A stretch of 64,000 nt of DNA from Zhengitettix transpicula (taxonomy: Eukaryota; Arthropoda; Insecta; Orthoptera; Tetrigidae). Below, piece after piece: positions 36,806 through 47,370 of this stretch; positions within the stretch are counted from its first letter, which is position 1, and each line of letters starts with the position of its first letter. The notes beneath the pieces were generated by a model that saw only the letters and a program-made list of their open reading frames with translations, was not told where the DNA came from and did not search any database. Position numbers and translations under genes: made by a program. The stretch spans positions 28,926,629-28,990,628 of the forward strand of contig CM073592.1 in the NCBI GenBank assembly GCA_037074705.1, in the 5' to 3' direction.

Positions 36806-37124
36806 TTTTTTTGGCAACAGGCTACATGAGGGTAATCGAGGCATGGAGAAGGGAATACTGCGTCCCCACAGCAAACTCCTCTCCCGCTATCGGAAGGGCG
36901 TGGGACAAGTACCCAATGCCCGACCAACTCGATGCAGGTTTTCTAAGTTTTTTCCTGCATTTCTTTAGGCGAATGCCGGGTAGGATCCTTAAAATATAGC
37001 CCGGGGGCCCTAGTAACCCTTGGCTACCTTCCTCTACCCTTCCGCATCCCCCCTTTCAAATCCCTTCCTATGCTATTAAAGGGGAGTTGCCCAATGTGGA
37101 TCACCCTCATGTAGCCTATTGCCC

Positions 37125-37155
<31 letters not shown>
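36806..37155. mobile_element. Retroposon family A, copy 5, head-to-head chimera
   Basis: After a T-run, 24 bp of the family A 3' end read in minus orientation (36813-36836). The sequence then switches directly to an internal A segment in plus orientation (36837-37126) that runs to its own 3' end and a (TA)n tail. The 3' terminal 24 bp therefore occur in both orientations, which simple twin priming would not give. Insertion of one copy into another followed by deletion, or template switching, fits better. Confidence 0.8.

Positions 37156-37185
<30 letters not shown>
37127..37185. repeat. Compound (TA)n(GA)n microsatellite
   Basis: (TA)n to about 37155, then (GA)n to 37185. The TA part directly continues the A-element tail, so the microsatellite probably grew from the retroposon tail. 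Confidence 0.95.
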
Positions 37186-37187
<2 letters not shown>

Positions 37188-38066
37188 TTAATAGTTATAT
37201 TGCAATAGGACAAGTTTAGCAAGAAAAGCTGCACAACGTTTGGTATAGATAGTTTTTAATTTCTGAAGAATGTTTAATATCCATTGGACTAGAATTTCAA
37301 ATATGACGGAAGTATATTGTTTGCAGTTGTAATTGTAACAAATGTGTAAAATCAATTCTTAGAGGGAAGTTAAACTGTAATTAATTTTATGAGGCTTTAA
37401 CAGCCAAGCATCTTTGAATTTTGCGCAGTGTTAACTGGAGGATTTCGTCGTCGTCCGAGTTTCCATCAGTCTGTTGTTTTCCAAATCCTTATCTTGTATT
37501 ATCTCATCAGAGTAAATGCTAAATGACTATTGTTACGAAATATTTTGACACAATGAAATCGTAATCGGAACGGTTCGGATGCAGATCTTGGTTCGGTTTT
37601 CTTCTCGGTTTGTTTTTTCCATCGCCATAACATCCACGACTGTAACTTTCCTCTATTAGTGCCAAAATGAGGTCAAACAGTTACCAATTCTTCCACTTCT
37701 TAAAGGTTCGTTTCCATTATTCTAAATTTTCGTTCATATAGCTCGGGTGAGCATGAAACTATCGACTCTTGACATTGTTCAAGACATGACTTTTATATAT
37801 TTTAACATTTCTCTTAGACATTCTGACTAACTGGGAAATAAAGGATCGCCATGAATCGTTGAAATAACCGTGGATCAATTACTCGTCCGGAATAAATGTT
37901 TATTACACATTATAGAATTGCGGGAAGGAACTAAATAACTATTCGACTAAAATGAATGAGAAAATCCAATTTAAAAGTTTCATGGAGCTGTACGGGACTT
38001 TAAATATTTATTTTTTAATAGTTTCGGAATATTTTTACAGCAAAAATTATTCCTCCATGTTGTCAC
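37186..38066. other. AT-rich spacer
   Basis: No supported feature. Confidence 0.45.
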
Positions 38067-38210
38067 CGACTTGAATGAGACGGCCTTTGTATTGGCAGGG
38101 AGATTCAGGAAGTAATTTTCTCTTCTTTCCTCGAGGCTGAAGCCCTTCATAATCCCACACGTGCTGCTCCATGTGGCCATTCATATTACTGCCTCGCTTG
38201 CTTTCCTTCA
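38067..38210 (-). CDS. Candidate internal exon, unknown protein
   Basis: Read on the minus strand, a pyrimidine-rich acceptor (CTTCTTCCAATTACCAG) is followed by 144 nt with one open frame containing KESKRGSNMNGHMEQHVWDY and EGLQPRGKKRKLLPESPCQY, then a GTGACA donor. Phase is preserved because 144 is a multiple of three. GC content exceeds the flanks. No family recognised and no partner exon seen; a second overlapping frame is also open for about 66 codons. Confidence 0.22.
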
Positions 38211-38600
38211 CTGGTAATTGGAAGAAGTACTGCCTCAGCATGGGTTGACAAGGTAAACGTTAACGCCAGGCTTCTCTTATTCAACCGCAGTCATGTGTTA
38301 AAATAAGAGCGCCACTTGCGTTAAACAGATGCAACGTAATTTGGTCACGTACGTAAATTAATATTGACGTAATTATATTTATAAATATCCGGAAAATCTG
38401 AAGGAATGACCGGAAAACTAAAATAAAAGTTCTCTCTGGTTAATGCGGCTAAAGCATGAAAGACCTGAAGGCACGAAAATAGGAAACTATGGTGTCCAAT
38501 GACAGACAAAATTATTGTTTTATTTATATAGCTGTTATGAGAACGAAATAGGTCAACCAATTACGAGTATATCTTGACAAGTGGTTTATGTAAAGACTCG
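38211..38600. other. Spacer
   Basis: No supported feature. Confidence 0.45.
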
Positions 38601-39114
38601 TGTCGGTCACCTTTTTTTTTCTTTTTTTTTAGGGCAACAGGCTACATGAGGGTAATCCATTTTGGGTAACTCCCCTTTAATAGCATAGGAAGGGATTTGA
38701 AAGGGGGGAAGGGTAGAGGAAGGTAGCCAAGGGTTAACTAGGGCCCCCGGGCTATATTTTAAGGATCCTACCTGGCATTCGCTTAAAGAAATGCAGGGAA
38801 AACCCTAGAAAAACCTGCATCAGGTAGCTCGGGCATTGGGTACTTGTCCAACGCCTTTCCGATAGCGAAAGAGGAGTTTGCTGTGGGGACGCAGCATTCC
38901 CTTCTCCGTGCCTCGACCAGTTTAGGAGGCAGCTGGCCGACTATTCCAATGAAAATAGCGAACAACTCTTACCGTAAGCCCAAGGTCTGTGACCCCGGAA
39001 CATACACCTCACAGAACAGGCCGAGGTGCCTCGGCTTGTGGGAACCTTAGTTCAAAAACGGAGAGGAAAAGGCATACCCAAAGGTAGCCCCTTCGTATGT
39101 TTTGTCGGTCACCT
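38601..39114 (-). mobile_element. Retroposon family A, copy 6, with 12-bp target-site duplication
   Basis: TGTCGGTCACCT occurs at 38601-38612 and 39103-39114. Between them lies a T-rich run (the poly-A tail on the minus strand) and a family A copy truncated at CATACGAAGG. This is the clearest proof in the window that family A moves by target-primed reverse transcription. Confidence 0.95.
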
Positions 39115-40468
39115 CAAGACCGTAGCAATTTCTTCATTACCGTGAATAATACCCCTTGAGGGAAGCGACACTCTGGATCAGGTTAGTTGTGGTTGCAGCT
39201 TCGAAACCGAACAGGGACACTGATGGTAGCAAATGGATCTTCCTGGCCCGGGGTTTCCTGAGTCAGGTTGTCTCTCATGTGCGGAAGCCTTTGAAGACAC
39301 GTGTCAGGAGCCGCGCATGCATATCGTAAAGTCGGCGAATGAATAAAAACCCCTCGGGGTGAATTGTCGACTCCCGCCGGCAACACGCGATGGCGCAGCG
39401 CAGAGCGACGTCGTATTTCCGTGACCAGGAACAAGGCCCCTTGGTTATCCGAGACGAGTCTTCTGGTCAACTACAACAACCTCTCTATCTGCTCTTGAAA
39501 CATCTGATACTTCAGTAGAAATGAGTAAAATTAAAATGAAATCGCAGGGTTTACTTTCAGATAATGTTACGCAATTTTATGTTCATAGGAATAATTAATT
39601 TTAACCAATAGAGATTAATTATACATTTCGTGTCGTTTCATTTTAGATGGTAAGAGTCAGCACCTTTTGTAAGCCCTTTAGAACATTTTTTTTAAAAAAT
39701 CCTGTCTGTCCTTGTACAGTGACAGTCGCTTAACTGCGTGGTGTTGTTAGATTTAAAATTCTATTCTTGTATGACTATAATTACCGGGTTCTAAATCTTC
39801 TTTCAGATTTATATTTATTATTCATTCCATTAGTCCTTGGTCGAGGAAATAGGATTTGTCATAATATAAGCTTACAAGAAAATAATTACATTTACAAAGT
39901 TTAAAAAACAAACATTGTACTTAATTTTTAAATATAATTTCAAACTACGTTAAATACATTAATATAACAGTAATTAGTAATTAACTAACGATATTAATTT
40001 TAATTTGACGGAGTTTCCAGCAGAAAATCTTACATCGATTCCATTAAAAAGGCGGGAACTTTGCATCTTCAATATCATTTTTTTATCAATTTCGCGGGCG
40101 ATTTCATATTCTTTATTATTCTTTCAGTGACTGTGTCCTTATTGACCAATTCCTCTACGACTACTTTCACGCGAGGACCTCACAGATGCATCTAGCTTAT
40201 CAAAGGTTTAAAATGTTGGTCACAATGACGAAAAATTTTGTTTAAAATGTCACCAAATAAACATGGTTGTTGTGAATAATCATTTATATTTTTATTTTAC
40301 CCTGGCCTGGTGGTCACTCTGTCATCACCGTTGATGATCCATACTTAAATGATTAAGTAACAAAGGCGGCTTTGTTTGACCTTTAAGAAACCCCAGAATC
40401 CTGTTGAAAAATATTATTCAGGGACTGCAAAGCTTGCACTAGCATAAAATTAAAGCTTTTTCGTGTTT
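39115..40468. other. Spacer with a GC-rich patch
   Basis: 39180-39470 is GC- and CpG-rich and has a 95-codon minus-strand frame without a recognised domain. It could be a fragment of an unknown element or a promoter-proximal sequence. The remainder is AT-rich. Confidence 0.35.
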
Positions 40469-43400
40469 TGTCAACTGACCAGTGCAGTTGTGTCGCTCTA
40501 GGCTCTTGTCAGCACCTGAAGAAACGAACAAGTACACCAAAATATTTTTTTTTTGTATTTATATTATCACTTATTTTTCCTGTATTTGGCTATCATTCTT
40601 TTTTTTTTTTTTCAATCAGACGTAAATCTTTAATTTTTTCAAGTAAAGAATTGTCTGAGCTCGATGCTAAAAACCTGAAGAAAGGAACAAGGACACCAAA
40701 ATATTTTTTTTTGTATTTATATTATCACTTATTTTTCCTGTATTTAGCTATCATTCTTTTTTTTTCAATCAGACGTAAATCTTTAATTTTTTCAAGTAAA
40801 GAATTGTCTGAGCTCGATGCTAAAAACCTGAAGAAAGGAACAAGGACACCAAAATTATTTTTTTTGTATTTATATTATCACTTATTTTTCCTGTATTTGG
40901 CTATCATTCTTTTTTTTTCAATCAGACGTAAATCTTTAATTTTTTCAAGTAAAGAATTGTCTGAGCTCGATGCTAAAAACCTGAAGAAAGGAACAAGGAC
41001 ACCAAAATATTTTTTTTTGTATTTATATTATCACTTATTTTTGCCTGTATTTGGCTATCATTCTTTTTTTTTCAATCAGACGTAAATCTTTAATTTTTTC
41101 AAGTAAAGAATTGTCTGAGCTCGATGCTAAAAACCTGAAGAAAGGAACAACGACACCAAAATATTTTTTTTTGTATTTATATTATCACTTATTTTTCCTG
41201 TATTTGGCTATCATTCTTTTTTTTTCAATCAGACGTAAATCTTTAATTTTTTCAAGTAAAGAATTGCCTGAGCTCGATGCCAAAAACCTGAAGAAAGGAA
41301 CAAGGACACCAAAATATTTTTTTTTGTATTTATATTATCACTTATTTTTGCCTGTATTTGGCTATCATTCTTTTTTTTTCAATCAGACGTAAATCTTTAA
41401 TTTTTTCAAGTAAATAATTGTCTGAGCTCGATGCTAAAAACCTGAAGAAAGGAACAACGACACCAAAATATTTTTTTTTGTATTTATATTATCACTTATT
41501 TTTCCTGTATTTGGCTATCATTCTTTTTTTATTTCAATCAGACGTAAATATTTAATTTTTTCAAGTAAAGAATTGTCTGAGCTCGATGCTAAAAACCTGA
41601 AGAAAGGAACAAGGACACCAAAATATTTTTTTTTGTATTTATATTATCACTTATTTTTGCCTGTATTTGGCTATCATTCTTTTTTTTTCAATCAGACGTA
41701 AATCTTTAATTTTTTCAAGTAAAGAATTGTCTGAGCTCGATGCTAAAAACCTGAAGAAAGGGACAAGGACACCAAAATATTTTTTTTTTGTATTTATATT
41801 ATCACTTATTTTTCCTGTATTTGGCTATGATTCTTTTTTTTTCAATCAGACGTAAATCTTTAATTTTTTCAAGTAAAGAATTGTCTGAGCTCGATGCTAA
41901 AAACCTGAAGAAAGGAACAAGGACACCAAAATATTTTTTTTTGTATTTATATTATCACTTATTTTTCCTGTATTTGGCTATGATTCTTTTTTTTTCAATC
42001 AGACGTAAATCTTTAATTTTTTCAAGTAAAGAATTGTCTGAGCTCGATGCTAAAAACCTGAAGAAAGGAACAAGGACACCAAAATATTTTTTTTTTGTAT
42101 TTATATTATCACTTATTTTTCCTGTATTTGGCTAACATTCTTTTTTTTTCAATCAGACGTAAATCTTTAATTTTTTCAAGTAAAGAATTGTCTGAGCTCG
42201 ATGCTAAAAACCTGAAGAAAGGAACAAGGACACCAAAATATTTTTTTTTGTATTTATATTATCACTTATTTTTCCTGTATTTAGCTATCATTCTTTTTTT
42301 TTCAATCAGACGTAAATCTTTAATTTTTTCAAGTAAAGAATTGTCTGAGCTCGATGCTAAAAACCTGAAGAAAGGAACAAGGACACCAAAATTATTTTTT
42401 TTGTATTTATATTATCACTTATTTTTCCTGTATTTGGCTATCATTCTTTTTTTTTCAATCAGACGTAAATCTTTAATTTTTTCAAGTAAAGAATTGTCTG
42501 AGCTCGATGCTAAAAACCTGAAGAAAGGAACAAGGACACCAAAATATTTTTTTTTGTATTTATATTATCACTTATTTTTGCCTGTATTTGGCTATCATTC
42601 TTTTTTTTTCAATCAGACGTAAATCTTTAATTTTTTCAAGTAAAGAATTGTCTGAGCTCGATGCTAAAAACCTGAAGAAAGGAACAACGACACCAAAATA
42701 TTTTTTTTTGTATTTATATTATCACTTATTTTTCCTGTATTTGGCTATCATTCTTTTTTTTTCAATCAGACGTAAATCTTTAATTTTTTCAAGTAAAGAA
42801 TTGCCTGAGCTCGATGCCAAAAACCTGAAGAAAGGAACAAGGACACCAAAATATTTTTTTTTGTATTTATATTATCACTTATTTTTGCCTGTATTTGGCT
42901 ATCATTCTTTTTTTTTCAATCAGACGTAAATCTTTAATTTTTTCAAGTAAAGAATTGTCTGAGCTCGATGCTAAAAACCTGAAGAAAGGAACAACGACAC
43001 CAAAATATTTTTTTTTGTATTTATATTATCACTTATTTTTCCTGTATTTGGCTATCATTCTTTTTTTATTTCAATCAGACGTAAATATTTAATTTTTTCA
43101 AGTAAAGAATTGTCTGAGCTCGATGCTAAAAACCTGAAGAAAGGAACAAGGACACCAAAATATTTTTTTTTGTATTTATATTATCACTTATTTTTGCCTG
43201 TATTTGGCTATCATTCTTTTTTTTTCAATCAGACGTAAATCTTTAATTTTTTCAAGTAAAGAATTGTCTGAGCTCGATGCTAAAAACCTGAAGAAAGGGA
43301 CAAGGACACCAAAATATTTTTTTTTTGTATTTATATTATCACTTATTTTTCCTGTATTTGGCTATGATTCTTTTTTTTTCAATCAGACGTAAATCTTTAA

Positions 43401-44055
43401 TTTTTTCAAGTAAAGAATTGTCTGAGCTCGATGCTAAAAACCTGAAGAAAGGGACAAGGACACCAAAATATTTTTTTTTTGTATTTATATTATCACTTAT
43501 TTTTCCTGTATTTGGCTATCATTCTTTTTATTTCAATCAGACGTAAATCTTTAATTTTTTCAAGTAAAGAATTGTCTGAGCTCGATGCTAAAAACCTGAA
43601 GAAAGGAACAAGGACACCAAAATATTTTTTTTTGTATTTATATTATCACTTATTTTTCCTGTATTTGGCTATGATTCTTTTTTTTTCAATCAGACGTAAA
43701 TCTTTAATTTTTTCAAGTAAAGAATTGTCTGAGCTCGATGCTAAAAACCTGAAGAAAGGAACAAGGACACCAAAATATTTTTTTTTTGTATTTATATTAT
43801 CACTTATTTTTCCTGTATTTGGCTAACATTCTTTTTTTTTCAATCAGACGTAAATCTTTAATTTTTTCAAGTAAAGAATTGTCTGATCTCGATGCTAAAA
43901 ACCTGAAGAAAGGAACAAGGACACCAAAATATTTTTTTTTGTATTTCGATTATCACTTATTTTTCATGTATTTGGCTATTATTCTTTCTTCTTCAATCAG
44001 ACGTAAATCTTTAATTTTTTCAAGTAAATAATTGTCTGAGATCGATGCTAAATCT
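40469..44055 (+). repeat. Satellite array of about 23 monomers of 153/154 bp
   Basis: The monomer order is CCTGAAGAAAGGAACAAGG, ACACCAAAATA, a run of 8-9 T, TATTTATATTATCACTTATT, CCTGTATTTGGCTATCATTC, another T-run, CAATCAGACGTAAATC and GAATTGTCTGAGCTCGATGC. The left edge (40469-40522) matches 53948-54001 with no gaps, so the array starts inside a copy of the dispersed hammerhead-like element. Because 153 is a multiple of three, long periodic frames (up to 205 codons) appear; they shift with T-run length and are not genes. Confidence 0.97.
40588..43815 (+). repeat. Higher-order repeat: two 10/11-monomer units, period 1,537 bp
   Basis: Diagnostic variants recur 1,537 bp apart: TTTAGCTATC at 40743 and 42280, CCAAAATTATTT at 40850 and 42387, GCCTGAGCTCGATGCC at 41267 and 42804, and ATTTCAATCAGACG with AAATATTT at 41530 and 43067. 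The second unit has one extra monomer near 43440-43594, since the GGCTAACATTC variant moves from 42130 to 43821, a shift of 1,691. A single-base difference is seen at 41415 (T) and 42952 (G). Confidence 0.92.
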
Positions 44056-46456
44056 AAAAATGATTCATTGAATACGTGCGACTTTCCGCAATTTTTTTTA
44101 TCTAAATTAAGTTATTTTCCTTACACTCTTTTCTGCCGACGTTTTAATTCGGAGGAAATATCACACTGATATAGTAATATTACCCCCAGAAAAGTGTCGG
44201 TATTTAGTTGGGAATCTCGGATTTATATCCCAATAACCGAAATTATATTTCAGATATTTAAATGTCAGTCCATCGTTGAAAAATGTACGTTGTCACCATA
44301 GAGCATATTTGGGCCAGTAGCAAGTTTCAGGTGTATTTTTTTTTTAATGTATATATGTTTGCGTTCAAGGGTGGCAGTAAGATTTATGATTGTTTCCTTG
44401 GACACTAATATGCACACCGTAATCGTTGTTTCACAGTTGCCCGCTGCGTTAAGTAGTGAGGTGGTTTCCCTTCCATCGCAAGACTCCCAAAGATGCGAGT
44501 CCTTTAGTCACAGACATACATAATCGATAATACTGAGTTACAGCGAAGACTCTTTGACAATCACGCGGAGTAGTGAATTAACTGTTATTAAGTGGATGAT
44601 GTTTTCAGATAAAATAAGGAAACTATAAAACCATTGCTAATTTGTTTATATACGTTTTATACCTCGTAATAATTTTTAAATCTTCATTCAAAGGTTTATT
44701 TCGACGCCATTATTGCAGGATTCTTTGCAATGTCAACCAAAAATCTTGATATCTCTTCTATATTCAGATAATATCTTTTTATACAGTACTTTAAGACTGG
44801 AAATAAATTAAGTTAATAGCTTTCAAGCTCGCTGCATCGCAAAATTTTTCAATGTCTTCGGTGTCATTGTGTTTAAACAGTTCTCTTCAATTTTTTCCTC
44901 CTAAAGCATATTTTCCGTTTATCGTTTAACAGTTTTCAAGGAAGATAACATGTCTTTAGCAACCGCAAAGAAGAGTTCAATGACCATTTTCCCACATCAG
45001 TGACATTCTTTACACACGTTCTTGAGAAATTTATCCTCCTCTGTAATTTTTACTTCATGTATCCTACTCAGAAATAATTCTGACGTACAAAATATCCAGG
45101 ATTTTAGACAGGATTCGTTCTGCTCTTGTGTTAATTACCTATTTATTCATGTAAAAATTTAACAGCTTGGAAATATTCTTAGAAATTATCGTAGATACGA
45201 GGAATAAATCAAACGAAAAAAAAAAAGTTCTCCCATATGTTAGCATGTAAAGACAAAGCCGCGAACATTCAGAACCGTCGTTCTAAGACCAATAACAGGA
45301 AAGCTTACATAAACTGACCTTTAGTGGCTCACAAGAATGCAGGTCCAAACAGTTTAATTTTACAATAAACTAACATTCTTTCTTTTCCAGGATAATCCTT
45401 TAAAAATTTTCCAGCCGTCAATCACAAATATTTTATTGGTCAAAGCGTCATGAAAATCCTCAAGGACATGGGGCTAGGATCGATTTACTATCGGACATTA
45501 ATTTTTTTTTTTGCCCGTGAATCAACCACCGGTATTATAATGATTTATGAGAAAACATAACAACTTGCACCAGTTTTTCATGACCTGTTCGACTGGAACG
45601 TTTTCCTGTTTTAAAGGTCACATATACTTCGGTAATTTTTCTTTAAAGGTTTACGAGGATCGTAAATGTGGCTGTCTAAAACAATATTTTAACCTATTAT
45701 ATATCTCATTATATATATATTATTATTTATAAAATTTTGGGGATGTTGCTTAAGGTTCAGTTTCGAAAATATTTCAGTTATATATATTTTTTTAAGCACA
45801 ATCAAATAAAACAAAACTATGAAATGACTACAGTAGTTCCAAACACAGCGATACTCTCAACAACAAAACGTATATAATTGTATAGTCGTGGCTGTTGATC
45901 TGAGAAACGTCGTTCAAATGTTATTTTAAAGCGCCTTTTGAGAAGTATGCATGAGCAAACACAACCCCCGCAGAATATTAAGCATAGCTCGCGCGACGTG
46001 TCGCGCTTCGTCCGTGGCGACGAGAAGCCGTGGAAGAACTGCGGTCGCGAGTTTGGGTAACACAATTCCTATAATTAGAGCTTATCCAAAAATAAACAAG
46101 TTTTCAGCTAAACACATATTTTTATTTCTTCCCGTTAAATTTTGTATTTATGTTTTGTTTTTGAAGGTAAATAAATAACAACTTTAAGTAGTTCTAAAAT
46201 AAACTACCACGACGCCTTTGTGAAACGCGGTTTCAGCGAAATTTGTTTTTGTTTCTACCGTCCGTGGCCGTTTACTGTAAATAGATACTTAAACGGTGTG
46301 GGGGCAATTTCAACGTTTCGAGTTAACGCTATCCACTTTGTGATTGGGCAACGTTCAACCCCCCCGCGAATTATGTTCAAAATTGTTCAAATTCATTGTT
46401 TTTCTCATGGAGATATTTGTGAGATATTACAAGTAAATAACTACAGTATTGATAAA
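44056..46456. other. Spacer, nothing firm
   Basis: Mostly AT-rich. 45950-46060 and 46200-46370 are GC/CpG-richer, with overlapping frames on both strands but no recognisable domain. Confidence 0.4.
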
Positions 46457-46936
46457 CCATTTATTTGTTGTTGTTATTTTTAGGGCAACAGGCTACATGA
46501 GGGTAATCCACGTAGGGCAACTCCCCTTTAATAGCATAAGAAAGGATTTGAAAGGGGGGATGTGGAAGGGTAGAGGAAGGTAGCCAAGGATTACTAGGGC
46601 CCCCGGGCTATATTTTAAGGATCCTACCCGGCATTCGCCTAAAGAAATGCAGGGAAAACCCTAGAAAAACCTGCATCAGGTAGGTCGGGCATTGGGTACT
46701 TGTCCCACGCCCTTCCGATAGCGGGAGAGGAGTTTGCTGTGGGGACGCAGCATTCCCTTCTCCGTGCCTCGACCAGTTTAGGAGGCAGCTGGCTGGCTAT
46801 TCCAATGGGAATAGCGGACAACTCTTACCTTATGCCCAAGGTCTGTGACCCCGGAACATACACCTCTCAGAACAGGCCGAGGTGCCTCTACTTGTGGGAA
46901 CCTTAGTTCAAAAACGGAGAGGAATCCATTTATTTG
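46457..46936 (-). mobile_element. Retroposon family A, copy 7, with 11-bp target-site duplication
   Basis: CCATTTATTTG at 46457-46467 and 46926-46936 flanks a minus-strand copy with tail AAAAATAACAACAA. It is 5'-truncated just inside the GGAGAGGAA block. The 60-codon frame is intact (46639-46821, minus). Confidence 0.93.
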
Positions 46937-47132
46937 GTTGGAGCTGATTCTTTATTTATATTATTTCAGGAATCTACTGGTCCTGAATTCCGGCGTTGAT
47001 AAGAAGGTTTCGACGTCGCCACAATCACCTGAAATTAAAGTTGTACTCAACTTATTATGAATTAAGAGATTATCAGTATGTTTACATAACCTAAATTTTC
47101 AATTCGTTACGTTACAATTTATTACTTTTTTT

Positions 47133-47370
47133 TAGGTAACAGGCTACACGAGGCTAATCCACATGGTGGCAACTCCCCTTTAATAGCATAGGAAGGGATT
47201 TGAAAGGGGGATGTGGAAGGGTAGAGGAAGGTAGCCAAGGGTTAACAAGGTTCTCGGGCTATATTTTAAGGATCCTACCCGGCATTCATCTAAAAGTAAT
47301 GCAGGACAAACCCTAGAAAAACCTGCATCAGGAAGGCCGGGCATTAGGTACTTGTCCCACGCCCAATTCA
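47133..47370 (-). mobile_element. Retroposon family A, copy 8, 5'-truncated
   Basis: About 240 bp of the 3' part, starting after a T-run (poly-A on the minus strand) and ending at TACTTGTCCCACGCCC. It is more diverged than its neighbours. The duplication is unclear (CAATTC on each side). Confidence 0.85.

Noticed and set aside
36806..37126. Twin-priming (5' inversion) as explanation of the chimeric A copy
   Set aside because: The inverted part includes the complete 3' end and its own tail, so the same 24 bp occur twice; twin priming would not duplicate the 3' terminus.
40468..44031. Long periodic open frames (up to 205 codons) that look like a membrane protein with 51-residue repeats
   Set aside because: They arise because the satellite monomer is 153 bp (a multiple of three). 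The frame changes whenever T-run length changes, and translation is dominated by T-run Phe/Leu codons.
40469..44055. CRISPR-like regular spacing
   Set aside because: Whole 153/154-bp units repeat with no unique spacers, and the context is eukaryotic.
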